Shown: one piece after another, positions 25,582-32,445 of the stretch | Layout of the letters: each line of letters starts with the position of its first letter | Numbering within the stretch: the first letter of the stretch is position 1 | From: Dyella sp. BiH032 | GTDB taxonomy: Bacteria > Pseudomonadota > Gammaproteobacteria > Xanthomonadales > Rhodanobacteraceae | Length of the DNA: 64,000 bases | Assembly (NCBI RefSeq): GCF_031954525.1 | Contig: NZ_CP134867.1 | Location: forward strand, 124,001 to 188,000 | Direction: 5' to 3' | Position numbers and translations under genes: made by a program | Notes under the pieces: generated by a model | The model's input: only the letters and a program-made list of their open reading frames with translations | Databases searched by the model: none | What the model was told of the DNA's origin: nothing

Positions 25582-28059
25582 ATGGGCATGCAGCGGATCG
25601 AACCCGATCGGCGGACCGGGCCGGCAGCGTCCGAGCCCGAATGGACCACGCGCGTAGTACACGGCGCGCCGGCCCTCATCGCCTACATCGATCGCGAGCG
25701 CCGCATCCGCTTCGCCAACGCCGCGCACCAATCCTGGCTGGGCATCGAGCCCGAGCGACTGATGGGCCGCCTGGTCGCCGAGGTCCTCGACGAGGCCAGC
25801 CTCCAGCGCGCCGGCCACTGCCTGGAACAAGCCCTGCGCGGACACGCCGCGGTCTACGAAGGCGAGATGTTCAGCGGCAACTCGCGCTGCTATGTGCATG
25901 GAAGTTTTCAGCCGGACTACGACGCCGACGGCGAGGTATGCGGCGTCTTCACCGTGATCATCGACATCACCGAGCGCCACGCGCTGGAAATGCGGCTGCG
26001 CGAGAGCGAGCAACGCTTCTTCGGCGCTTTCCAGCACGCGGCGATCGGCATGGGCCTGGTCGCGCCCGACGGCCGCCTGCTGCGGGTCAACGCCGCGCTG
26101 TGCCACATGCTGGGCTATCGCGAGGAAGAACTGCTGCAGCAGAACATCCGCGACATCACCCATCCGGACGACGTGGCCAAGAGCTGGGAGCTGGCTGCCG
26201 AGCTGATGGAAGGCAAGCGCGACTCCTATCAATTGGAAAAGCGCTACTTCCACCGCGACGGCCGCGTCGTGCACGTGCTGCTGACCGTCTCGCTGGTGCG
26301 GGCGCCCGACGGCACGCCGTTCCACGCCGTGGCGCAGATCCAGGACATCAGCCAGCGCAAGGCCTATGAGGAAGCCCTGTTTCGCGAACGCGAGCTGGCC
26401 GAGGTCACCCTGCGCTCCATCGGTGACGCCGTCATCACAACCGACCTGCAGCTGTGCGTGACGTCGCTCAATCCGATCGCCGAGGCGATGACCGGCTGGA
26501 GTCAGGCCGAGGCCTTCGGCCGCCCCATCGAGGAGGTCTTCCGGCTGATCGACGGCGACAGCAGCGAGCTGATGCGCAACCCGCTGCGCGAGGCGATCGG
26601 CCGCGACACCATCGTCGAACTGCGCGGCAACGCCATGCTGGTGCACCGCAACGGCTTCCGCACGCCGATCGAGGATTCGGCCGCCTCCATCCACGATCAC
26701 GCCGGCAACGTGATCGGCGGCGTGCTGGTGTTCCACGACGTCAGCGCCACCCGCGCGCTGGTGCTGAAGATGGCGCACATGACCCAGCACGATACCTTGA
26801 CCGGTCTGCCCAACCGGCATCTGCTGCAGTCGCGCCTGGCACAGGTGATCGCGGCGGCACGGCGCCGGCAGGGTCGCGCGGCGCTGGTGTTCATCAACCT
26901 GGACCACTTCAAGCAGATCAACGATTCCCTCGGCCATCAGACCGGCGACCAGCTGCTGCGGCTGTTCGCGGCACACCTGCGCGGCCTGCTCGGTGGCGAG
27001 CACATCGTCAGCCGCACGGCGGGCGACGAATTCATGGTGGTGCTGCCGCACGTGGACGGCGCGGCGGAAGCGGCCAAGATCTGCGAGCTGCTGATGCGCC
27101 GCTGGCACGACCACCCGCCGGCGGAACTGTCCGAGCTGGCCCTGAGCTTCAGCGCCGGCATCAGCCTTTATCCGGACAACGGGGATGACGCGGAAAGCCT
27201 GATCCGCCATGCCGACACGGCGATGTATGAGGCGAAGATGCAGGGGCGCAACAGCTACCGCCTGTTCACGGCCGCGATGTCCGAGCGCCCGGCGGCGCAG
27301 ATGCGCATCGAGCGCGACCTGCGCCGAGCCATGCGTCGCGGCGAGTTGCAGCTGCACTATCAGCCCAAGGTGGACGCGCTCACCGGCGTGGTCGTCGGCG
27401 CGGAAGCGTTGCTGCGTTGGCAGGTGGACGGCCGCGACGTGTATCGGCCCGACCAGTTCGTGCCCGTGGCGGAGGAAAGCGGCCTGATCGGCCCGCTGGG
27501 CAAGTGGGCGCTGCAGGAGGCCTGCCGCCAGGCGGCCGCGTGGCACCGCTCCGGACGCAGCGTGTCGATCGCCGTGAACGTCGCACCGCCGCAGTTCCTG
27601 CAGCCGGGCTTCCACGACACCCTGCGCGAGCTGCTGCACGAGAGCGAACTACCGCCGGGCCTGATCGAGCTGGAGCTGACCGAGCGCATGGTGATGTCCG
27701 GCGGCGATCACAGCCGCGCACTGATGCAGCAGCTCAAGGACCTGGGCGTCAGCCTGGCGCTCGACGATTTCGGTACCGGCTACAGCAGCCTGTCCTATCT
27801 CAAGCACTTCCCGATCGACGTGCTGAAGATCCCCCGCGCCTTCGTACGCGACGTGGCGACCGACACCGACAGCGCCGCGATCGCCGACGCCATCATCACC
27901 ATGGCGCAGAGCCTGGAGATGAGCGTGGTCGCCGAAGGCGTCGAAACCGCGGAGCAGGCCGACTACCTGCGCGATGCCGGCTGCCGGCTGTTGCAGGGAT
28001 TCCTGTACGGCGCGCCGATGCCCGCAGTGGAGTTCGAGCGCCTGCTGCAGCCCGCGTGA
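25582..28059 (+). CDS. PAS-PAS-PAS-GGDEF-EAL cyclic-di-GMP signalling protein
   Basis: An 825-residue cytoplasmic regulator: three PAS domains (about 30-130, 145-265, 275-400), a GGDEF domain (about 395-560) and an EAL domain (about 570-825). The GGDEF motif is AGDEF (480-484), a change seen in both active and inactive cyclases. The EAL domain keeps E608 in EALLRW, NVAPPQF, LELTE, DDFGTG, the Lys in LKIPRAF and AEGVET, so phosphodiesterase activity is likely. No transmembrane segment, so it probably senses a cytoplasmic cue (redox, oxygen or a ligand). The ATG at 25582 is chosen; an ATG six bases on and a TTG at 25531 are alternatives. Confidence 0.92.
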   Translation: MGMQRIEPDRRTGPAASEPEWTTRVVHGAPALIAYIDRERRIRFANAAHQSWLGIEPERLMGRLVAEVLDEASLQRAGHCLEQALRGHAAVYEGEMFSGNSRCYVHGSFQPDYDADGEVCGVFTVIIDITERHALEMRLRESEQRFFGAFQHAAIGMGLVAPDGRLLRVNAALCHMLGYREEELLQQNIRDITHPDDVAKSWELAAELMEGKRDSYQLEKRYFHRDGRVVHVLLTVSLVRAPDGTPFHAVAQIQDISQRKAYEEALFRERELAEVTLRSIGDAVITTDLQLCVTSLNPIAEAMTGWSQAEAFGRPIEEVFRLIDGDSSELMRNPLREAIGRDTIVELRGNAMLVHRNGFRTPIEDSAASIHDHAGNVIGGVLVFHDVSATRALVLKMAHMTQHDTLTGLPNRHLLQSRLAQVIAAARRRQGRAALVFINLDHFKQINDSLGHQTGDQLLRLFAAHLRGLLGGEHIVSRTAGDEFMVVLPHVDGAAEAAKICELLMRRWHDHPPAELSELALSFSAGISLYPDNGDDAESLIRHADTAMYEAKMQGRNSYRLFTAAMSERPAAQMRIERDLRRAMRRGELQLHYQPKVDALTGVVVGAEALLRWQVDGRDVYRPDQFVPVAEESGLIGPLGKWALQEACRQAAAWHRSGRSVSIAVNVAPPQFLQPGFHDTLRELLHESELPPGLIELELTERMVMSGGDHSRALMQQLKDLGVSLALDDFGTGYSSLSYLKHFPIDVLKIPRAFVRDVATDTDSAAIADAIITMAQSLEMSVVAEGVETAEQADYLRDAGCRLLQGFLYGAPMPAVEFERLLQPA

Positions 28060-28075
28060 CGAGATGCCAGTACCT

Positions 28076-28109
28076 CGCTCTCCCCATTAGGGAAAGGGCT
28101 AGGGTGAGG
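28076..28109. repeat. Degenerate CTCTCCCC/GGG-type intergenic repeat
   Basis: GCTCTCCCC-ATTAG-GGAAAGGGCTAGGGTGAGG is a worn copy of an intergenic hairpin family; better copies are at 57798-57820 and 62218-62254. It lies between the convergent EAL and GNAT genes and could serve as a terminator. Confidence 0.5.
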
Positions 28110-28193
28110 CACCTTACGTAGCGAAATTCCCAGTCATCAGCGGCGCAGTGGCGATCGCCTCCATACACCCAAACCCTGTCGCCCTCGCCCGCG

Positions 28194-28643
28194 CTACAAC
28201 CCCGCCTCATACATGAAGTAATGACAGCGCTCCATGCCGAGCCCGGCATACGTCCGCTGCGCGCGTTCGTTCTCGGTTTCCACGTACAGGCGCACGCCCA
28301 CCGCCTTCGCGGCGCGCGCCCGTTCGACCACCGCGTCGTACATCGCGCGGAACACGCCGCCGCGGCGGGCATCCTCGACCACGTAGACGCTCTGGATCCA
28401 GAAAAAGTCGCCGCAGCGCCAATCGCTCCATTCGTACGTCACCAGCAGGCAGCCCACCGGTGCGCCATCGCGTTCGGCTACGAGGTAGAAGCCGCGCCGC
28501 GGCTCGTCGAACACGGCCGCCACGCCGCGCGCCAGCACATCGGCGTCGAGGCGCTTGCGTTCGGTCTCCCAGGCCATGGCCTGGTTCCACGCGGCGATAT
28601 GGGGAATGTCGCCGCGCTGCGCGGCCCGGACGGCGAGGGTCAT
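28194..28643 (-). CDS. GNAT family N-acetyltransferase
   Basis: A 149-residue acetyltransferase. It has FFWIQSVYVVEDARRGGVFRAMY, where the usual acetyl-CoA loop R/Q-x-x-G-x-G/A is RRGGVF, and the closing helix ENERAQRTYAGLGMERCHYFMYE. The length and the Y-x-M-Y-E ending fit small GNATs acting on small molecules or proteins; the substrate is unknown. The ATG at 28643 lies 16 bp after the ntrC stop, so this gene is the third of an ntrB-ntrC operon. Confidence 0.85.
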   Translation of the reverse strand: MTLAVRAAQRGDIPHIAAWNQAMAWETERKRLDADVLARGVAAVFDEPRRGFYLVAERDGAPVGCLLVTYEWSDWRCGDFFWIQSVYVVEDARRGGVFRAMYDAVVERARAAKAVGVRLYVETENERAQRTYAGLGMERCHYFMYEAGL

Positions 28644-28659
28644 GCGGACTCCATAGATC

Positions 28660-30048
28660 TCAGGAACGAGGCGGCCGCCGCGTGCGCGACGCGCCGAGCT
28701 TGCGGGTGAGCGTGTTGCGGCCGACGCCCAGCGCGGCGGCCGCATGCTGGCGATGCCCGCCGTGCGTGGCCAGTGCCGCTTGCATCAGCGTGTGGTCCAG
28801 CGCCTCGCGGGCGCGGGCGTGGATGTCGCTTTCGCCGTCGGCCAGCGCTTGCGCCGCCCATTCGCGCAGCGCATCGGTCCAATCGCCGAGGGCCGGCGGG
28901 GCCGGCGCGCCGCCGAGATCGGCCGGCAGGATCTCCGCGCCCGGCGCGATCACGGCCAGACGGCGGCACAGGTTCTCCAGCTCGCGCACGTTGCCGGGAT
29001 AGTCGCGCTGCGCGATCGCCTTGAGCGCGGCCTTGGAAAAGCGCTTCGGCGGCAGCTTGAGTTCGTGCGCGGCCGCGGCGAGGAAATGCCGCGCCAGCAG
29101 GGGAATGTCCTCGCGCCGCTGGCGCAGTGCCGGCAGCTCGATGCGCACCACGTCCAGGCGATGCTTGAGGTCCGCGCGGAACAGGCCGTCCGCGACGCGC
29201 GCATCCAGGTCCTGATGCGTGGCGGCCACGATGCGCACGTTGCCGCGGATCAGCTCGCGCCCGCCGACCCGATAGAACTCGCCGCCGGCCAGCACGCGCA
29301 GCAGGCGCGTCTGCAACGCCAGCGGCATGTCGCCAATCTCGTCGAGGAACAGCGTGCCGCCCTCGGCCTGCTCGAAGCGGCCGGCGTAGCGGCGCGTGGC
29401 GCCGGTGAAAGCGCCCGCCTCGTGGCCGAACAGTTCGCTTTCCAGCAGCTCGCTGGGAATGGCCGCGGTGTTGAGCGCGACGAAGGGGCGGCCGCGCCGC
29501 GCGCTCTCCTCGTGCAATGCGCGCGCCACCAGCTCCTTGCCGGTACCGGTTTCGCCGGTGATCAGCACATTGAGATCGCTGGCCGCCACCCGGCCGATCA
29601 GCCGGAACACCTCGCGCATCGCCGGGCTCTCGCCGAGCAGCGCATGCGTCGGCGCCATCGGCGCAGGAGGCGGCGCGGCGACGGCCGGCACGTCGGCCAG
29701 CGCACGCTGCACGGAAGCCACCGCCTGATCGAGATCGAAGGGCTTGGCCAGGTAATCGGCCGCACCCGCGCGATAGGCGGCGGCGGTGGTGGCGACGTCG
29801 GTGAACGCGCTCATCACGATCACCGGCCCGATGCCGCGCGCCTTCAGGTCATTGAGCAGCGACAGGCCATCCTCGCCGGGCATGCGCACGTCGGTCAGCA
29901 GCAAGGCCGGCCGCGCGTCGCGCAAGGCCTCGCGCACCGACGCGGCTTCCTCGAACTCGCGTACCGCAAGGCCGGCATCGCGCAACGCCTCGGCCAGCAC
30001 GAAGCGCACGCCGCGGTCGTCGTCGGCGATCCAGATCTCTTCACTCAT
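28660..30048 (-). CDS. ntrC: Nitrogen regulation response regulator NtrC (sigma-54 activator)
   Basis: A 462-residue three-domain activator. The receiver has its phosphoacceptor D53 in LLTDVRMPG and K102. The AAA+ domain carries Walker A GETGTGKE (165-172), the sigma-54-contacting GAFTGA (212-217) and Walker [13 protein letters not shown] Fis-type helix-turn-helix near the C-terminus ([20 protein letters not shown]) binds DNA. The ATG at 30048 overlaps the ntrB stop by 8 bp. NtrC-like sites in front of ntrB and upstream of glnA fit autoregulation and glnA control. Confidence 0.94.
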   Translation of the reverse strand: MSEEIWIADDDRGVRFVLAEALRDAGLAVREFEEAASVREALRDARPALLLTDVRMPGEDGLSLLNDLKARGIGPVIVMSAFTDVATTAAAYRAGAADYLAKPFDLDQAVASVQRALADVPAVAAPPPAPMAPTHALLGESPAMREVFRLIGRVAASDLNVLITGETGTGKELVARALHEESARRGRPFVALNTAAIPSELLESELFGHEAGAFTGATRRYAGRFEQAEGGTLFLDEIGDMPLALQTRLLRVLAGGEFYRVGGRELIRGNVRIVAATHQDLDARVADGLFRADLKHRLDVVRIELPALRQRREDIPLLARHFLAAAAHELKLPPKRFSKAALKAIAQRDYPGNVRELENLCRRLAVIAPGAEILPADLGGAPAPPALGDWTDALREWAAQALADGESDIHARAREALDHTLMQAALATHGGHRQHAAAALGVGRNTLTRKLGASRTRRPPRS

Positions 30049-31048
30049 GCGCGCGCTCCAGGGGCAGGTACAGCGAAAACACCGTCTCGCCCGGCCGGCT
30101 GGCGAAACGCAGCTCGCCGCCGTGTTCGCGAGCCATCTCGCGCGCCAGCGCGAGGCCCAGCCCGGTGCCGTCGGCGCGGCCGGACACCAGCGGCTCGAAC
30201 AAGGTGTCGCGCAAGGCCGCGGGCACGCCCGGGCCGTCGTCGATGACGTCCACCCGCAGTGCCATGCGCAGCACCCGGTCGCCCATGCGCAGGCCGTGCT
30301 CCACGCGCGTCCGCAGCGTGAGCGTGCGCGCCCCCGCCTCGATGGCGTTGCGCGCGAGATTGAGCAGCACCTGCTGCAGCCGCTCGGCATCGCCCTTCAC
30401 GTCCGGCACGCTGGGGTCGTAGTCGTGGCGCAGCTGCGGCGGCTCGGGCTCCGCCTGCAGCAGGCCGCACAGCCATTCCAGCTGCTCGTGGATGTTGACC
30501 GGCCCCAGTCGCGGCGCGCCGCCGTGATGCAACAACCGGTTGGCGAGCGAGGCGAGCCGGTCCGCCTCGGCGATCACCAAGCCGGCCAGCGCTTCCAGAT
30601 CGCCGTCGCCCACGCGGCGCTGCAGCAGCTGCGCGGCGCCGCGCAAGCCCGCCAGCGGATTCTTCATCTCGTGCGCAAAACCGCGCAGCGTGGCCGACAA
30701 CGGCGATGCGCCGCCGACCGGCTGAGCCAGCACGTGCACTTCCAGCAACAGGCCGCCGTCCACGGGTTGCAATGCCACGTCGGCCGTCCATTCGCGGCCG
30801 CGCACCGTCCGCAGGATCACCCCGCGCCACTGCACGACTTCCGCCTCCCGCAGAGCGCGCCCGGCCTGCGCCAGCCAATCCGGTTCCTGCAGCAGCAACT
30901 GCAGCGGCTGCCCGACCGCGCTGCGCGGACCCGCGTCCAGCCATTCGGCTAGCGCCGGATTGATCCAGGTGACGCGCAGCTCCCCGTCGACCAGGGCCAG
31001 CCCGGTCGACATCTGTTCCGCCAAGGCGCGCCAGGATGCCGTGTCCAT
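30041..31048 (-). CDS. ntrB: Nitrogen regulation sensor histidine kinase NtrB
   Basis: A 335-residue soluble kinase: an N-terminal PAS domain (about 5-115), the dimerisation/phosphoacceptor helix with H126 in FAHEMKNPLAG, then the ATPase domain with the N box (LLNLARNAIEA), G1 (DDGPGV) and G2 (GTGLGLALA). Absence of membrane segments fits NtrB, which is controlled by the PII protein. The ATG at 31048 is chosen because the PAS domain starts there; another ATG at 31099 would put the NtrC-like sites inside the coding region. Neither start has a strong ribosome-binding site. Confidence 0.92.
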   Translation of the reverse strand: MDTASWRALAEQMSTGLALVDGELRVTWINPALAEWLDAGPRSAVGQPLQLLLQEPDWLAQAGRALREAEVVQWRGVILRTVRGREWTADVALQPVDGGLLLEVHVLAQPVGGASPLSATLRGFAHEMKNPLAGLRGAAQLLQRRVGDGDLEALAGLVIAEADRLASLANRLLHHGGAPRLGPVNIHEQLEWLCGLLQAEPEPPQLRHDYDPSVPDVKGDAERLQQVLLNLARNAIEAGARTLTLRTRVEHGLRMGDRVLRMALRVDVIDDGPGVPAALRDTLFEPLVSGRADGTGLGLALAREMAREHGGELRFASRPGETVFSLYLPLERAHE

Positions 31049-31082
31049 TGCACCATCATGGGCAATGCCTTGGATTGGTGCA
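31049..31082. promoter_or_regulatory. Tandem NtrC-like binding sites upstream of ntrB
   Basis: Two abutting 17-bp elements, TGCACCATCATGGGCAA (31049-31065) and TGCCTTGGATTGGTGCA (31066-31082), each fit the NtrC pattern TGCACYA-N3-TGGTGCA with one perfect and one degenerate half. They lie between ntrB and the divergent methyltransferase gene, so bound NtrC could affect both. Confidence 0.5.
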
Positions 31083-31160
31083 ATGCTGGCGTAAGGCATC
31101 AGAAGGGCCCCGGCCTTATCGTCGGCCAGATTTCCTATGCCTGCGTCACAAAAACTGCCC

Positions 31161-31166
31161 TACTAT
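31161..31166 (+). promoter_or_regulatory. Candidate -10 box for a leaderless methyltransferase mRNA
   Basis: TACTAT lies 6 bp before the ATG at 31173, the distance that would start the transcript at or next to the start codon. No Shine-Dalgarno is visible before that ATG, which fits a leaderless message. The -35 region is unconvincing. Confidence 0.3.
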
Positions 31167-31172
31167 CACGCG

Positions 31173-32000
31173 ATGAACACCTCTTCTTCACGGTCGGCGG
31201 ACGAACCGCGCCGCGGCAGCCTGGCGTGCGTCGGCCTGGGCATGACCCTGGGCTCGCACCTCACGCCGCTGGCGCGCAGCCATATCCAGCAGGCGGACGT
31301 AGTGTTCGCGGGCCTCTCGGACGGCGTGGTCGAGCTCTGGCTGCAGCGCATGCATCCGGACGTGCGCAGCCTTCAGCCCTACTACCGCGAGGGCAAGTCG
31401 CGCATGAAGACCTACCGGGAATGGGTCGAGCTGATGATGGCCGAGGTGCGCGCCGGCAAGCGCGTGTGCGGCGTCTTCTACGGACACCCGGGCATCTTCG
31501 CGTGGTCGCCGCACAAGGCGATCGAGGTGGCGCGCGCGGAAGGCTTCGATGCGCACATGGAACCAGGCATTTCCGCGGAGGACTGCCTCTATGCGGACCT
31601 GGGGATCGACCCGGGCAGCTTCGGGTGCCAGCACTTCGAGGCGAGCCAGCTGCTGTTCTACGAGCGCAGGATCGACACCGCAGGCTACGTCGTCCTGTGG
31701 CAGGTCGGCATCGTCGGCAACCGCTCGCTGGGCCGCTTCGACGCGGGCCCGAAGTACCGCGCGCTGCTGGTGGAACTCCTGAGCCGCGACTATCCGCTCG
31801 ACCACGAAGTCATCGTTTATCGCGGCGCGACGTTGCCGATCGAGAAGCCACGCATCCGCCGCCTCACGCTCGGCGAACTGGCCGACGCGCCGCTGACCGC
31901 CGAAGAGACCGTGCTGCTGCCGCCGGCGCAGCCGCTGAAGCTCAACACGGCCATGCGGCAACGACTCGAAGCGCTGGACAAGGAAAGCGCCCTGGCATGA
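31173..32000 (+). CDS. Borosin-type peptide alpha-N-methyltransferase (split system, SonM-like)
   Basis: A 275-residue SAM-dependent enzyme of the tetrapyrrole-methylase fold. It is closer to borosin methyltransferases, which N-methylate the backbone of a peptide, than to cobalamin enzymes. Hallmarks are LACVGLGMTLGSHLTPLARS (16-35), FYGHPGIFAWSPHKAI (102-117), MEPGISAEDCLYADLGIDPG (129-148) and GCQHFEASQLLF (151-162). The residues Y71, R77, Y81 and Y103 have exactly the spacing of the catalytic Tyr66/Arg72/Tyr76/Tyr98 of fungal OphMA, as I recall them. It lacks a fused C-terminal substrate, as in the bacterial split type, and a precursor-like gene follows. An upstream ATG at 31137 adds 12 residues. 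A generic tetrapyrrole methylase is the alternative. Confidence 0.87.
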   Translation: MNTSSSRSADEPRRGSLACVGLGMTLGSHLTPLARSHIQQADVVFAGLSDGVVELWLQRMHPDVRSLQPYYREGKSRMKTYREWVELMMAEVRAGKRVCGVFYGHPGIFAWSPHKAIEVARAEGFDAHMEPGISAEDCLYADLGIDPGSFGCQHFEASQLLFYERRIDTAGYVVLWQVGIVGNRSLGRFDAGPKYRALLVELLSRDYPLDHEVIVYRGATLPIEKPRIRRLTLGELADAPLTAEETVLLPPAQPLKLNTAMRQRLEALDKESALA

Positions 32001-32166
32001 AGCCGAAACGCCAAGGCGACAAGCTTTTCCGGGCCCACGGCCCAGTGTGACCGGCCGGCGCGGCACAGCCATTCATCGGCGCCGCGGACAGCCAGGACCA
32101 TGCCGGCGGCAGCGTAGCCGGCATGCGCCAACCAAGTAGTGCCATATCGAAACAGGGGGAAATACG
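32001..32166 (+). other. Gap between methyltransferase and precursor genes
   Basis: The 166-bp gap holds a 9-bp perfect stem (CATGCCGGC 32099-32107 / GCCGGCATG 32117-32125) with a nine-base loop and no T-run. AGGGGGAA (about 32153-32160), a strong ribosome-binding site for the precursor, lies 6 bp before its ATG. A 17-codon ORF (31997-32050) overlaps the methyltransferase stop as ATGA; its reality is doubtful. Confidence 0.5.
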
Positions 32167-32427
32167 ATGGACACCATTGATCTGCTCGAGGCGATCGGAA
32201 GCGACGCTTCGCTGCGCCATCTGCCCGGCGATGAGCTGGCCAGGAAACTAGAAGCGTCAGAGGCTTCGGATGCCTTGAAGGCCGCCGCCTCGAACGGCGA
32301 CCGGTCGCCGCTGAAAGTGGAGCTGGGACGCGAAGTCGAACCGCCGCCGCAATCGACCCAGTTCCCGGCCGAGGAAGAGCCCGAGGAAGAGGACGTTCCC
32401 ACGATTCCCGACGAGCAAGCGCTGTAA
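32167..32427 (+). CDS. Putative borosin precursor peptide
   Basis: An 86-residue acidic peptide encoded directly after the methyltransferase. Residues 1-54 are helical (DLLEAIGSDASLRH, DELARKLEASEASDALKAA, GDRSPLKVELG) and would be the part recognised by the enzyme. Residues 55-75 form a Pro/Gln/Glu linker, and the tail DVPTIPDEQAL (76-86) is the candidate modified core. In the Shewanella SonM/SonA pair the precursor is likewise a separate short helical protein methylated near its C-terminus. No signal peptide or Cys is present. A strong ribosome-binding site suggests higher expression than the enzyme. The core assignment is inference. Confidence 0.75.
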   Translation: MDTIDLLEAIGSDASLRHLPGDELARKLEASEASDALKAAASNGDRSPLKVELGREVEPPPQSTQFPAEEEPEEEDVPTIPDEQAL

Positions 32428-32445
32428 TCGGATTCGGCCTCCGAC

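Noticed and set aside
31173..32000. Cobalamin-pathway (precorrin) methyltransferase
   Set aside because: No other cobalamin genes are present, and the motifs and Tyr/Arg spacing match borosin enzymes better.
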